DNA from: Thermoplasmatota archaeon
Lineage (GTDB): Archaea; Thermoplasmatota; Penumbrarchaeia; Penumbrarchaeales; Penumbrarchaeaceae
DNA: 64,000 nt
NCBI GenBank assembly: GCA_029762535.1
Contig: JARVGK010000004.1
Coordinates: 17,633-81,632, forward strand
Direction of reading: 5' to 3'
The notes below the pieces were generated by a model. The model was not told the origin of the DNA. It did no database searches and saw only the letters and a program-made list of their open reading frames with translations. Below, piece by piece: positions 34,212 to 42,870 of the stretch. Position 1 is the first letter of the stretch. Every line of letters starts with the position of its first letter. The translations under genes were made by a program, and so were the position numbers.

Positions 34212-34709
34212 TCACTTGCTTTTCCTCGTCACGCCGATGGTGGATCCCCTTCTCCCGTTCGAGGAGGTCCTCTGGCCCCTGACCTTGTGGCCGTTATCGT
34301 GTCTGATCCCTCTGTAGCATCGGACCTTCCTGAGCTCGCCGATGTCATCTTTGTGCTGAATATCGACATTCACCCCCAGGACATGCGTGTCATCTCCCGT
34401 CTCGAAGTCCTTCTGCCTGTTGAGCATCCATGACGGGAACGTGGAGGGGAGTTCCTCGATTATCTGCCCCAGCGTCTGAACATCCTCATCCGAGAGGTTG
34501 CCGATCTTCATTTCCGGGGGCTTTCCGAGCTTTCTCGTGAGTACCTCGGAGAGCCTGTAGCTGATCCCGGGTATCGAGGTGAGTCCGTCCTTGATGGTCC
34601 TCTCACCGTTGATGTCGCTGTTGAAGAGACGAACTATGAACTTGAAATCCTTGTCCCTTTCCTCTTTGGGCTTTCCATCGCTGCGAGCTTTATCCTTTTT
34701 CTGGGCCAC
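34212..34709 (-). CDS. rps13: 30S ribosomal protein S13
   Basis: 165-residue archaeal uS13, located in the head of the small subunit and contacting tRNA and the large subunit. Signatures: FKFIVRLFNSDINGERTIKD, GLTSIPGISYRLSEVLTRKL, VRCYRGIRHDNGHKVRGQRT and the C-terminal TIGVTRKSK. The lysine-rich N-terminal stretch (about 20 residues) is an extra extension. The start is GTG at 34709 with GGAGG 9 bases ahead. First gene of the S13-S4-S11-Rpo3 operon; promoter at 34754-34761. Confidence 0.97.
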   Translation of the reverse strand: MAQKKDKARSDGKPKEERDKDFKFIVRLFNSDINGERTIKDGLTSIPGISYRLSEVLTRKLGKPPEMKIGNLSDEDVQTLGQIIEELPSTFPSWMLNRQKDFETGDDTHVLGVNVDIQHKDDIGELRKVRCYRGIRHDNGHKVRGQRTSSNGRRGSTIGVTRKSK

Positions 34710-34753
34710 GTGCTAGCCTCCGGTATCGGATGGTCCCTTTCAAATAAGACCAG

Positions 34754-34761
34754 TATTTAAA
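34754..34761 (-). promoter_or_regulatory. TATA box of the S13-S4-S11-Rpo3 operon
   Basis: The minus strand reads TTTAAATA, a textbook archaeal TATA box, 45 bases upstream of the S13 GTG start. The GGAGG ribosome site lies between it and the start. Confidence 0.7.
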
Positions 34762-34841
34762 CATATCTGGCAGGGACCTTTGAGGACCCCCGATATTGCT
34801 TCTTATTTATATCCCTTTCCATGAGCCGGGAATAAACAGGC

Positions 34842-34850
34842 ATTAAATAG
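34842..34850 (+). promoter_or_regulatory. TATA box of the UPF0179/HMG-CoA reductase operon
   Basis: ATTAAATAG lies 32 bases before the UPF0179 ATG, with the ribosome site GTGAGGG close to the start. It diverges from the S13 promoter about 90 bases away. Confidence 0.6.
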
Positions 34851-34881
34851 GTATTCGCTTTCAGGTAGATAGTGAGGGAAA

Positions 34882-35319
34882 ATGGCAAGGATCACCCTAT
34901 ACAGAAGCGCAGCAGCGCGAGAAGGTACGACCTTCACATATATCGGTCAGGCTCCAGAATGTGCCGAGTGTAAGGTAAGAGCGATATGCCACAGCCTTGA
35001 AGAAGGACACGTCTACAGGATCACGGCGCTCAGGGACAAGGAGCACGACTGCGCCGTTCACGAAGGGGACAAGGTGCGGGTGGTGGAGTACGAGGAGATG
35101 CCCCTGGAGATCGCCGTTCCTGTGAAGAAGGCGATGGAGGGTGCCATAATAACCCTTGATGGGAGCGAATGCACATGGGCATGGTGCGCATCCCATGGAT
35201 ATTGCCGAAGGACCGCCCTGCCAGAGGGTGCCAGGGTCAGGATACTGTCCCTGGGCGAGGACCTGGAATGCGCCAAGGGCGCCAAGCTGAAGAGGGCGGT
35301 CGTGGAGATCGAGGGGTAG
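34882..35319 (+). CDS. UPF0179 family protein, cysteine-rich
   Basis: 145 residues of the archaeal UPF0179 family, function unknown. The N-terminal part has FTYIGQAPECAECKVRAICH, with Cys arranged CxxC...C, and a second group HDCAVHEGDKVRVVE. The C-terminal half has CTWAWCASHGYCRRTALPEG and DLECAKGAKLKRAVVEI. The many conserved cysteines suggest zinc or Fe-S binding. It is 4 bases upstream of HMG-CoA reductase, and the conserved presence of this family in euryarchaea implies a basic role. Confidence 0.88.
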   Translation: MARITLYRSAAAREGTTFTYIGQAPECAECKVRAICHSLEEGHVYRITALRDKEHDCAVHEGDKVRVVEYEEMPLEIAVPVKKAMEGAIITLDGSECTWAWCASHGYCRRTALPEGARVRILSLGEDLECAKGAKLKRAVVEIEG

Positions 35320-35323
35320 TTGA

Positions 35324-36571
35324 TTGAGAATATCCGGACTTTACAGGATGACTCCCGATAAGAGGAGGGAGGAGATCGCTAAAAGGATGCAGATTGACCC
35401 GTCCGTCTTCAAGGGATTGGACATGAGAAGCATGGACATAGAGGACCTGGACGGGATGATCGAGAACGTGGTAGGGGCCTTCGTACTTCCGGTGGGGATC
35501 GCCGCGAACTTCGTTATAAACGGCAGGGAGACGCCCGTGCCGATGGCCACCGAGGAGCCATCGGTCGTGGCCGCCGCCTCGAGGATCGCCGCATGCACCG
35601 AGGATTTCACCGCCAGATGCCCTGAGTCGATCATGATAGGTCAGGTCCAGATTCTGGACGTTCCCGATATGGAGGGGGCGCTATCCTCGATCGACAGGAA
35701 CAAGGACGGGATCGTATCCTCTGCGAACGCCGTCGATCCGGTCCTAGTATCCTCGGGCGGCGGGGCCGTGGACATCGAAACGAGATCACTGGACACCCCT
35801 TCGGGCGCGATGCTCATCGTACACCTGCTGGTCGACTGCAGGGACGCCATGGGGGCCAACGCGGTTAACTCCATGGCCGAAGCGGTGTCGCCGATGCTGG
35901 AGGACCTCACTTTGGGCAGGGCGCTGTTGAGGATACTTTCGAACCTGGCCGTGAGGAGGATCGCCACCGCCGAGGCCAGGTTCGACAGGGAAAGGCTCGG
36001 AGGTACGGAAGTGGTCGATGACATCATGAACGCGTACCACTTCGCTTGCGCCGATCCTTTCAGGGCCTCGACCCACAACAAGGGTATCATGAACGGCGTC
36101 TCCGCTGTTGTCCGCGCTACAGGGAACGACACTCGGGCGGTGGAGGCTGGAGCGCACGCATACGCCTCCCTTTCAGGTAATTACGGCCCGCTGACCTCTT
36201 ACCGCATCGACGAGAGCGGGGACCTCGTTGGGAGGATATCGATACCCGTCCCGGTCGGGACCGTCGGAGGTATAACCAAGGTACATCCGGGAGCCAGGGC
36301 ATGCCTCCGAATATTGGGCGTGAATAGCGCCTCCGAGCTGGGCTGTGTCCTGGCATCCGTCGGGCTAGCTCAGAACCTGGCAGCCCTGAGGGCGCTCTCG
36401 GCGGAGGGAATACAGAGAGGACATATGAAGCTCCATGCCAGGAACCTTGCGATTCAATCAGGCGCATCGGTGGACGAGGCTCCCTTGATCGTGCAGCGCC
36501 TGATAGCGGAGGGGAAGGTCAGCGCCTCGAGGGCCAGGGACATCCTTCTATCCCTCAGGGGCTCCAAATAG
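35324..36571 (+). CDS. mvaA: HMG-CoA reductase, class II
   Basis: 415 residues. It reduces (or in some bacteria oxidises) HMG-CoA to mevalonate, the committed step to isoprenoid ether lipids. Class II features: the N-terminal SGLYRMTPDKRREEIAKRM, VPMATEEPSVVAAASRIA (catalytic Glu), VDCRDAMGANAVNSMAEAV (Asp and cofactor loop), ISIPVPVGTVGGITKVHPGA, and RGHMKLHARNLA (catalytic His and Lys). The class II form is found in Thermoplasmatota and Archaeoglobus and is thought to be of bacterial origin. The start is TTG at 35324 with GAGGGG 8 bases ahead; the ATG at 35348 would cut the conserved GLYRM region. Confidence 0.93.
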   Translation: MRISGLYRMTPDKRREEIAKRMQIDPSVFKGLDMRSMDIEDLDGMIENVVGAFVLPVGIAANFVINGRETPVPMATEEPSVVAAASRIAACTEDFTARCPESIMIGQVQILDVPDMEGALSSIDRNKDGIVSSANAVDPVLVSSGGGAVDIETRSLDTPSGAMLIVHLLVDCRDAMGANAVNSMAEAVSPMLEDLTLGRALLRILSNLAVRRIATAEARFDRERLGGTEVVDDIMNAYHFACADPFRASTHNKGIMNGVSAVVRATGNDTRAVEAGAHAYASLSGNYGPLTSYRIDESGDLVGRISIPVPVGTVGGITKVHPGARACLRILGVNSASELGCVLASVGLAQNLAALRALSAEGIQRGHMKLHARNLAIQSGASVDEAPLIVQRLIAEGKVSASRARDILLSLRGSK

Positions 36572-36623
36572 GGTTAAATAAGGTCTATCGCCTTCAAGTG
36601 GGATATCATCGGAGGGATGTCCA

Positions 36624-37112
36624 ATGTTCGATCTGGAAATGGTGTCGATAGAGAAGCCCGAGGACGTCAATTTCATCCTGGGGCAGTCGCATTTCATAAA
36701 GACCGTCGAGGACCTTCATGAGGCGATGGTCGGGTCCGTCCCGGGGATCCGGTTCGGGATCGCCTTCTGCGAGGCGTCGGGGAAATGCCTGGTCCGCTGG
36801 AGCGGGAACGACGATGAGATGATGGAGCTGGCGAAGATGAACGCATTGAAGCTATCATGCGGGCACTCGTTCATCATATTCATGAAGGACGCGTTCCCGA
36901 TAAACTTCCTCAACGCGATAAAGAACGTATCCGTCGTATGTTCCATATACTGCGCCACGGCCAACCCGACCGACGTCATCGTCGCGAAGAACGAGCGTGG
37001 AAGAGGTATAATGGGCGTGGTCGACGGAAGCCTTCAGACCGGGATCGAGACGGAGGAGGACCGGCAGTGGAGGCTCGGTTTCCTCAGGAAGATAGGATAC
37101 AAGCTGGGTTGA
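36624..37112 (+). CDS. Adenosine-specific kinase family protein (DUF355)
   Basis: 162 residues of the archaeal adenosine-specific kinase family (formerly DUF355). Markers: LEMVSIEKPEDVNFILGQSH, VPGIRFGIAFCEASGKCLVR, FMKDAFPINFLNAIKNVSVV, ANPTDVIVAKNERGRGIMGV, VDGSLQTGIETEEDRQWR and FLRKIGYKLG. The name comes from structural work showing adenosine/nucleotide binding; the in vivo role is unsettled. A GGAGGGAT ribosome site precedes the ATG. It is 6 bases upstream of the A22 protease gene. Confidence 0.88.
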   Translation: MFDLEMVSIEKPEDVNFILGQSHFIKTVEDLHEAMVGSVPGIRFGIAFCEASGKCLVRWSGNDDEMMELAKMNALKLSCGHSFIIFMKDAFPINFLNAIKNVSVVCSIYCATANPTDVIVAKNERGRGIMGVVDGSLQTGIETEEDRQWRLGFLRKIGYKLG

Positions 37113-37118
37113 ACTCAT

Positions 37119-38900
37119 ATGAGCGAAGATGCCCCACCCAGGAAGACGCCCGTATCGAAGGCCGTGCTGCCCGTCGCGATGATGGTGGCGCTGTTCATAT
37201 TGACCATAGGGTTGGCCCTGGTGGTCGCCCCGTTGTACCTGAGACAGGGGCTCCAGGCCTTCGGTGAGGAGGGGGCGAAGAACCCCCTGATCGCCGTTTA
37301 CTACCTGGTCATGATCATATTCGTCACGGTCGTCATACTGCTTCTCAGGAAGTTCCTGAAGAGGCGCAGGCGCAATTTCCTGAAGTACGTGCTGGGAGCG
37401 GCCGTGCTGCTTTCGACGTATGCGGTCATATGGCCCCTCCTCACCGCCGCCATCCACGGACTCCCGCCGGAGTGGGAGGAGAGCACCCTGTCCCTCTCTA
37501 ACCCCATTGACGCGATCGCCCCTGACGTGCTGGTCTATCCGCACGGTTTCGGCATCCTTGAGGGGGGCGGTCTCGTGAGGATCGTCCACGCGGATAACGC
37601 ATCCACCTTCCGCTCTCTGGGCGGGTCCGTCATCGAGAGGACGGAAAGCTCCGCGAGGATCTGGATGCGGGGAACCCCATTCCACGTCCGCTGGGAGATC
37701 CCTCTATCGGAGGATGAGGAGATAACGTCGATCTCCCCCATCGAAGACGATCTGGCCATGACCATAGTTAAAGGGAATTCCTCATCGATAAAGCTCCTCA
37801 TCGAGGGCTCTTCGACCACCGTTGGATCGAACTCCACCTACGACCTACATTTCGTATCCGGCACCGACCTGGCCTATTCCGGCCCAATTCTCTACCGTTT
37901 CTCCATTGAAAACACAACGTTCAACCTCACGCTCGAACCGTACCATACGTTCGATCGCGACATCCTGTGGGCCAGGTCGGATGGGGTCCTACTCGTGTCC
38001 ACGGCGGGGGGACCTTTCCTGGAGGATGATGAGATGGTTCAGGCATCCGATACACGCTTCGACGATCCATCCCTCGTATCCCTGGCTTATGGGCCGGAAG
38101 GCTGGGAGATCGCCGCTGTCAGAGGCGGGAACCTGTTCATTATAACGCAGGAAGGGACCGATATCTGGTACCTCTCCGGGGACGACGTGATCATGGTGCA
38201 TCACAACGAACCGGGCGGCGTCCTCACATTCGTATCGGGGAGGAGCGTCGAGACCGGGACGCTCCCGAAGAGCTACAACACCGCCCCCATGCATATAGCG
38301 TCCTTCGCCATGGCATCGGGGCTCGTGGTCCTCCTCTTCATAAAACCGAAGTGGTACATTGTGGACCTCGCCGGGATCCTGATGGGAGCCGGGGTCCTGT
38401 CCCTCATCGGCATCTCGCTCTCCATACTGCCCCTGATCCTTCTCCTCGTACTTCTTGCGGTGTACGACTTCATCTCAGTTTACAAGACCAAGCACATGCT
38501 GACCCTTGCCGAGTCCGTTGTGGAATCGAAGCTGCCCATACTGTTGGTCTTCCCCATGAAGCCCTCATATCGCTACGAGGAGGAGAAGGACCTACTGGAC
38601 AGGTCCAAACCGCGTCAGGCCATGTTCATGGGATTGGGAGATGTCATAATCCCCGGGACCCTGATCGTATCCGCCTCCACCTTCCTCGCGGGCAGGGGCG
38701 GCGCGTCGGTCCTGGGGATGCCGCCCCAGATGGGGGTCGCCCTCTTCGCTCTGGCGGGGCTTTTCGTCGGTTTCTCAGGCCTCATGTACCTGGTCCTCAA
38801 GGGCAAGGCCCACGCTGGCCTTCCGCTGTTGAACTCGGGGACCATACTGGGCTTCCTTCTGGGCGAACTGCTGTTCTTCGGGAGGATAATACTACTTTAG
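37119..38900 (+). CDS. Presenilin-type A22 membrane aspartyl protease with large external insert
   Basis: 593 residues with nine predicted membrane spans. Span 6 ends VLLAVYDFISVY (catalytic Asp450 of the YD motif). Span 7 has FMGLGDVIIPGT (Asp508 of GxGD). Span 9 starts HAGLPLLNSGTILG at the PAL position, reading A-G-L-P instead of P-A-L-P. Spans 1-3 (20-40, 57-77, 88-112) are separated from spans 4-9 by about 275 residues (112-390) rich in beta strands. The insert carries many Asn-x-Ser/Thr sites, which on presenilin topology would lie outside the cell. It probably cleaves membrane-embedded segments, perhaps of signal peptides or membrane stubs. The insert may act as a substrate gate. Confidence 0.82.
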   Translation: MSEDAPPRKTPVSKAVLPVAMMVALFILTIGLALVVAPLYLRQGLQAFGEEGAKNPLIAVYYLVMIIFVTVVILLLRKFLKRRRRNFLKYVLGAAVLLSTYAVIWPLLTAAIHGLPPEWEESTLSLSNPIDAIAPDVLVYPHGFGILEGGGLVRIVHADNASTFRSLGGSVIERTESSARIWMRGTPFHVRWEIPLSEDEEITSISPIEDDLAMTIVKGNSSSIKLLIEGSSTTVGSNSTYDLHFVSGTDLAYSGPILYRFSIENTTFNLTLEPYHTFDRDILWARSDGVLLVSTAGGPFLEDDEMVQASDTRFDDPSLVSLAYGPEGWEIAAVRGGNLFIITQEGTDIWYLSGDDVIMVHHNEPGGVLTFVSGRSVETGTLPKSYNTAPMHIASFAMASGLVVLLFIKPKWYIVDLAGILMGAGVLSLIGISLSILPLILLLVLLAVYDFISVYKTKHMLTLAESVVESKLPILLVFPMKPSYRYEEEKDLLDRSKPRQAMFMGLGDVIIPGTLIVSASTFLAGRGGASVLGMPPQMGVALFALAGLFVGFSGLMYLVLKGKAHAGLPLLNSGTILGFLLGELLFFGRIILL

Positions 38901-38909
38901 AGGTGTGCA

Positions 38910-39626
38910 ATGACCTTGATAGTCATCGCAGGGACCCTGTTCCTGGCGGGTTTGGTGCTGGGGTCCACCCTGTGCAACCTCACCTGCGGGCCCATCCTGC
39001 TAATGCGCATGGTCGGAAGGGGTAAGGGCTGGAGGGACGGCATCGCCATGGCGCTGATATTCACCATGCCCAGGGTGTTCGTTCTGACAGCGTTCGGAGC
39101 GATCGTAGGTTACGCCGGAAGCTACGCCTCCAGACATATCGACGCCGATATCATCGCTTACGTCCACGCCGTGGTCTATCTGATCATAGCCGTGGTCATG
39201 ATCATGAACGGCATAGGGCTTGCAAGAGGGGAGAAAAAGACCTGCAGGAAAGGTAGCAAGGGTTGGATACTGTCGAGGTTCTCGGATCCGGGCAACTCCG
39301 ATGAGAGGCTGCATCTGTTCGCGCTGGGCTCCTTGTTCTCGCTCGTTTGCATCGGAGAGGCATGGGGTTTTCTGGGCATCTCGCTCGTGGAGGGCGCCAT
39401 GCAGGGGGCCAACCCCACTTCCGGAGCGCTGTTGGGCGCTTCGGCGATGCTCGCCCTCTCATTGGGTCTGACGGTCCCGCCCGTAATACTGTCCGCAATG
39501 GCCTCAGAGGCGGCGCATCGCATAGACCTCAGTGAGATCGCCAGGGCCGGAGGCTGGGTCCTGGTGGTCCTCGGCGTTCTACTGATGGCGTTCGAGGTCT
39601 ATTCCATATACTCCCTCATGACCTGA
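38910..39626 (+). CDS. DsbD/CcdA-type six-span membrane protein
   Basis: 238 residues with about six membrane spans. The first contains GLVLGSTLCNLTCGPILLMR, with Cys22 and Cys26 in C-x3-C-G-P. This is the hallmark of the DsbD_2/SafE-like transmembrane family that passes electrons or handles metals across the membrane. A second half has FALGSLFSLVCIGEAWGFLG and LALSLGLTVPPVILSAMAS. A GAGGTG site precedes the ATG 9 bases after the protease gene, so the two are co-transcribed. Whether it is a thiol-disulfide transporter or sulfur/metal exporter cannot be told. Its last 11 bases overlap the convergent nuclease gene. Confidence 0.7.
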   Translation: MTLIVIAGTLFLAGLVLGSTLCNLTCGPILLMRMVGRGKGWRDGIAMALIFTMPRVFVLTAFGAIVGYAGSYASRHIDADIIAYVHAVVYLIIAVVMIMNGIGLARGEKKTCRKGSKGWILSRFSDPGNSDERLHLFALGSLFSLVCIGEAWGFLGISLVEGAMQGANPTSGALLGASAMLALSLGLTVPPVILSAMASEAAHRIDLSEIARAGGWVLVVLGVLLMAFEVYSIYSLMT

Positions 39627-40008
39627 ACAGATGCGTATGGCATCGGCAGTCGGAGCAGCCGATCCCTGGGATCCCCTCATGCTCAAAAGAGAGCCTGTGC
39701 GCGGCGCCGCACTCTCCTCCTTCGGTATACGGCGTCCACCAGATCCTCCTCTCCGAGGAGCAGGCGACGATATGATCTATATGCCATCTCCTCCTTTCGG
39801 ATACAAAGAGGTGTCTGGATGCCCTGGAGCGAAGCCCCCTCTTGGCGCTGCCCACGTAGAGGTAGCTCCCCCCCTCGAATCGGACCGGACCCTTTTTTCC
39901 GACATCGATGACGATCTCGTCGGGTATGAACAGCTCCAGAATGTACACGGCGGGTTCCGCAATCAGAGGTGGCACTGCCAGCGCGAAGTCTTCTATCAAT
40001 CCCATCAC
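39616..40008 (-). CDS. GIY-YIG nuclease-like protein (DUF123)
   Basis: 130 residues of the DUF123 branch of the GIY-YIG family. Order of motifs: EPAVYILELFIPDEIVIDVG (first strand), GSYLYVGSAKRGLRSRASRH (YVG with the catalytic Arg), RRWHIDHIVACS, GGECGAAHRLS (acidic residue), and IPGIGCSDCRCHTHLF (Cys/His cluster). This family is widespread in archaea and thermophilic bacteria; the DNA substrate is unknown. The start overlaps the aCPSF1 stop by 4 bases, so it is expressed with the termination ribonuclease. Confidence 0.88.
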   Translation of the reverse strand: MMGLIEDFALAVPPLIAEPAVYILELFIPDEIVIDVGKKGPVRFEGGSYLYVGSAKRGLRSRASRHLFVSERRRWHIDHIVACSSERRIWWTPYTEGGECGAAHRLSFEHEGIPGIGCSDCRCHTHLFRS

Positions 40009-41924
40009 TTGAACCGGATCGTCTCGAGGTTCATGGGGGCATATGTCGTCATGCCGTATTTCCTGTGAAGGGACGAGGAGAAGTCCATCTCCTTCATCTC
40101 GTCGCCGTGATGTATGACGACCCGATCCGGTTTGGGCTCCATCGTGGATATGTAATTGATGAGCTGCTTCCTGTCGCTGTGGCCGGAGAAACCGTCTATT
40201 GTCTCGAAGCTGGCCTTTAGATGTATGGCCATGGGTTTACCCTTCTCCTGAACGATCAGCTCGGTCAGGCCCTTCTGTATCTTACGGCCGAGCGTACCCT
40301 CCGCCATATAGCCGACGAAGACCAGACAGTTCCGCGGGTCGGGTGCCATGTGCTTCAGGTAATCCATGACTGGACCGCCGTTGAGCATGCCTGAGGTCGC
40401 AAGGATTATACAGGGTTCCGGGCTGTTCTTTATTTCCTCTCGCATCTCCCTGCTGTCAACCTTGCGGAAGAAATCGGTGAGGAACGGGTTCTCGTTCCTC
40501 TGGAATATCTGCGTCCTTAGCTGATTGTTGAGGTATTCGGGATAGGCCGTGTGTATCGCGGTCGCCTCCCATATCATCCCGTCAAGGTAGATAGGTACCT
40601 TGGGTATCTGCCCCATCTTCATCTGTTTTTCGAGGACGATCATCACCTCCTGGGACCGCCCCACGGCGAAGACGGGTACCAGGGCCTTACCTCCGCGGCT
40701 CAGCGTCCGCTGCATAACGGACCTCACCTGGTCCGCCGCCTCCTTCCTGGTGGGCTGGAAGTCCCTCTTTCCGCCGTACGTCGATTCCATAACCACGGCC
40801 TCCACCCTCGGGAACTTGTTCGTGGCCGCGTTGAAGAGCCAGGTCCTCTCGTACTTTATATCGCCGGAATAGACGATGTTATAGAGGCCATCGCCGATGT
40901 GGAAGTGGGGCGATGCCGATCCGAGGATGTGACCTGCGTTGTGCATCGTCAACCTGACGTCCGGGGCGATATCGGTCGTCTCGTTGTACTTTATCACGAT
41001 GGTGTGAAGGATCGCCTCCCTGACGTTCTCCGAATCGTAGGGGGGTCTCTTACCCTCGGCCCCGGCGACCTTGATATAATCGAGAGCCAGGAGGGCCATG
41101 AGGTCCCTTGTGGGCGGGGTGCAGTATATCGGCCCGTCGTATCCGTATTTGTAAAGCAATGGCACGAGGCCGCTGTGGTCGAGATGCGCGTGGGTCAGCA
41201 CCACCGCGTCTATGGACTCGAACGGCTGTACCTCGGACATCTGAAGGTAAGGTGAAGGATGATCATGGGACCCGACATTGACCCCGACGTCTATCAGTAC
41301 CTTTGAGTTCCTGGTCGTGAGCATGTGGCAAGCTCTGCCCACCTCCCTGTAGCTGCCCAGCGATGTCGTCCTCACCCAGTTATCATCGTCAGGGATGTCG
41401 CGGAATATCCGTCTCCCCACCTTTTTCAGGAATTCCTTCCTCTTCTCGGTGACCTGTGGGTCCTTCAGGAAATGCCTGATGTCCTTTACGCTCCGCGATT
41501 CAATGGGCGGGGTGCGGACCACCTGGGGGGCCCAACCGGTATTCTTCTTGATCTCGTTGAGGTTGGCCCCGTGTTTGCCGATCGCCAGGCCAGGTGAGAT
41601 CGCCTCTATGGTCACCTCGTTGGAGTCATGGTTGAAGGCGATATCGGTGACCTTTGCCTCCTCGGGTATTATCGCCTTGATGGCATTGACCGACTCCTCT
41701 ATTCCGAAGACCAAAGAGTCATGAGGGCGGATAGCCACCCTTCTCTTCAGTCCCTGAGCTATCTTCCTCACCAGGTTCGAATCGTATACGAACTCGTCCA
41801 TGTTCTTGGTCTGAATGACGACCACCGGACCCTCGAACTCGACGCCCGTTATGGTTATCTTGTCCCCTACGATGTCCTCGACGTCCTTCCTCAGCTTTCT
41901 GATCAATGCCTCATAGGTCAACAA
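40005..41924 (-). CDS. fttA: aCPSF1/FttA transcription-termination ribonuclease
   Basis: About 639 residues. Residues 1-150 hold two KH-like RNA-binding domains (KITITGVEFEGPVVVIQTKN, EAISPGLAIGKHGANLNEIK). Next is the metallo-beta-lactamase core with VVLTHAHLDHSGLVPLLYKY (HxHxDH) and VRLTMHNAGHILGSASPHFH. The beta-CASP part follows (LVPVFAVGRSQEVMIVLEKQ, ATSGMLNGGPVMDYLKHM, HSDRKQLINYI, VIHHGDEMKEMDF). This enzyme cleaves nascent RNA and ends archaeal transcription. The family usually begins near TYEALIRKLRKDV; the TTG at 41924 or 41921 preceded by AAGGGAAG fits better than an in-frame start at 41990. Confidence 0.94.
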   Translation of the reverse strand: MLTYEALIRKLRKDVEDIVGDKITITGVEFEGPVVVIQTKNMDEFVYDSNLVRKIAQGLKRRVAIRPHDSLVFGIEESVNAIKAIIPEEAKVTDIAFNHDSNEVTIEAISPGLAIGKHGANLNEIKKNTGWAPQVVRTPPIESRSVKDIRHFLKDPQVTEKRKEFLKKVGRRIFRDIPDDDNWVRTTSLGSYREVGRACHMLTTRNSKVLIDVGVNVGSHDHPSPYLQMSEVQPFESIDAVVLTHAHLDHSGLVPLLYKYGYDGPIYCTPPTRDLMALLALDYIKVAGAEGKRPPYDSENVREAILHTIVIKYNETTDIAPDVRLTMHNAGHILGSASPHFHIGDGLYNIVYSGDIKYERTWLFNAATNKFPRVEAVVMESTYGGKRDFQPTRKEAADQVRSVMQRTLSRGGKALVPVFAVGRSQEVMIVLEKQMKMGQIPKVPIYLDGMIWEATAIHTAYPEYLNNQLRTQIFQRNENPFLTDFFRKVDSREMREEIKNSPEPCIILATSGMLNGGPVMDYLKHMAPDPRNCLVFVGYMAEGTLGRKIQKGLTELIVQEKGKPMAIHLKASFETIDGFSGHSDRKQLINYISTMEPKPDRVVIHHGDEMKEMDFSSSLHRKYGMTTYAPMNLETIRFK

Positions 41925-42097
41925 ATCACTTCCCTTGGCGCTGCATAAAACATACCTTCGGGTCGGATATGCTATCGATCCCGAACGCATGTCGCGGATT
42001 TTTTATGAATAATCTTGAAATGCCATACAAGGGTCCCGATCATCGTTCGGTCCCAGGTGAATAACCAAAGGTTGTTTAGAATATGCCTTCCCAAATA

Positions 42098-42739
42098 TCA
42101 TTTGATATTTAATTTTTCCTTTCTCTTGGAGAGCTCGGCAGGTTTTACGGGGTTCCATCCGGACTTGTTGATCACAACTATGTCGTATCCGTCGCCCGAT
42201 GCCGAATCCCTCTTCATGGCGGAACGCAGCGACTTGATGGCCAGGTCAACGCCGTCCTTCGTGGTGAGGTCCTCCCTGTATCCGTCCTCGAGCATACCGT
42301 AGGCGAAAGGGGACCCCGATCCGGTGGCGCAGTACATATCGGGAATGGACCCGCCGGCCGCGTCTATGGAGAATAGATGTCCTCCCTCATCGTCCCATCC
42401 ACCGATCAGAAGCTGAACCCAGTAAGGGTAATATCTGCTGCCGGAGAGTATGTTGGCGGTGAGAGTGGCAGCGGCCTTTATCGTCATGGGCTGCTCCCTC
42501 TTCAGCCTGTAGAGCTCCGCTTCAGCTCTTAGGTACCTTGCAAGAGTCTGCGCATCCCCGACAAGGCCGGCCGTGGTCAGGCCTATATGCTTGTCTATAT
42601 CGAAAAGCTTCTGGGTGTTGGAGTGGGCGATCATGTGCCCCATCGTCGCCCTGCGCTCCGTGGCCATCACGACACCGTCCTTGCAGACGATGCCTATGGT
42701 CGTCGTCCCTGTCTTCATGAGCTCCTGCTCGTCCTTCAT
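42098..42739 (-). CDS. psmB: Proteasome beta subunit
   Basis: 213 residues. An 11-residue propeptide MKDEQELMKTG precedes the catalytic Thr12 (TTTIGIVCKDGVVMATERR). Supporting residues are visible: ATERRATMG with the lysine-region counterpart, TTAGLVGDAQTLARYLRAEA, and SGSPFAYGMLEDGY (SGSPxAYG). The beta subunit forms the inner rings of the 20S proteasome and cleaves after removal of the propeptide. The ATG has a GAGGTG site. It shares an upstream TATA region with the divergent subtilase gene. Confidence 0.95.
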   Translation of the reverse strand: MKDEQELMKTGTTTIGIVCKDGVVMATERRATMGHMIAHSNTQKLFDIDKHIGLTTAGLVGDAQTLARYLRAEAELYRLKREQPMTIKAAATLTANILSGSRYYPYWVQLLIGGWDDEGGHLFSIDAAGGSIPDMYCATGSGSPFAYGMLEDGYREDLTTKDGVDLAIKSLRSAMKRDSASGDGYDIVVINKSGWNPVKPAELSKRKEKLNIK

Positions 42740-42796
42740 ATCGATTTCACCTCGTTGGAGATTGCAAAGAAAGCTGCTCCCCCATTTTAACCGTCG

Positions 42797-42807
42797 TATT
42801 TATATTT
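42797..42807. promoter_or_regulatory. Near-symmetric TATA element between psmB and subtilase genes
   Basis: TATTTATATTT can be read as a TATA box on both strands. On the minus strand it would start the psmB transcript near 42776. On the plus strand it would start near 42828, at an ATG that opens a 17-codon frame ahead of the subtilase. Spacing and symmetry are the only evidence. Confidence 0.4.
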
Positions 42808-42870
42808 GTTGCAGGGGTGGATGGACCATGGACGTTCTAAAGGATATCCAAGATCGAGGCGGATACGGCT

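Noticed and set aside
34710..34881. tRNA or small RNA gene between the two divergent operons
   Set aside because: No cloverleaf or T-loop sequence is visible; the gap is fully explained by two promoters and ribosome sites.
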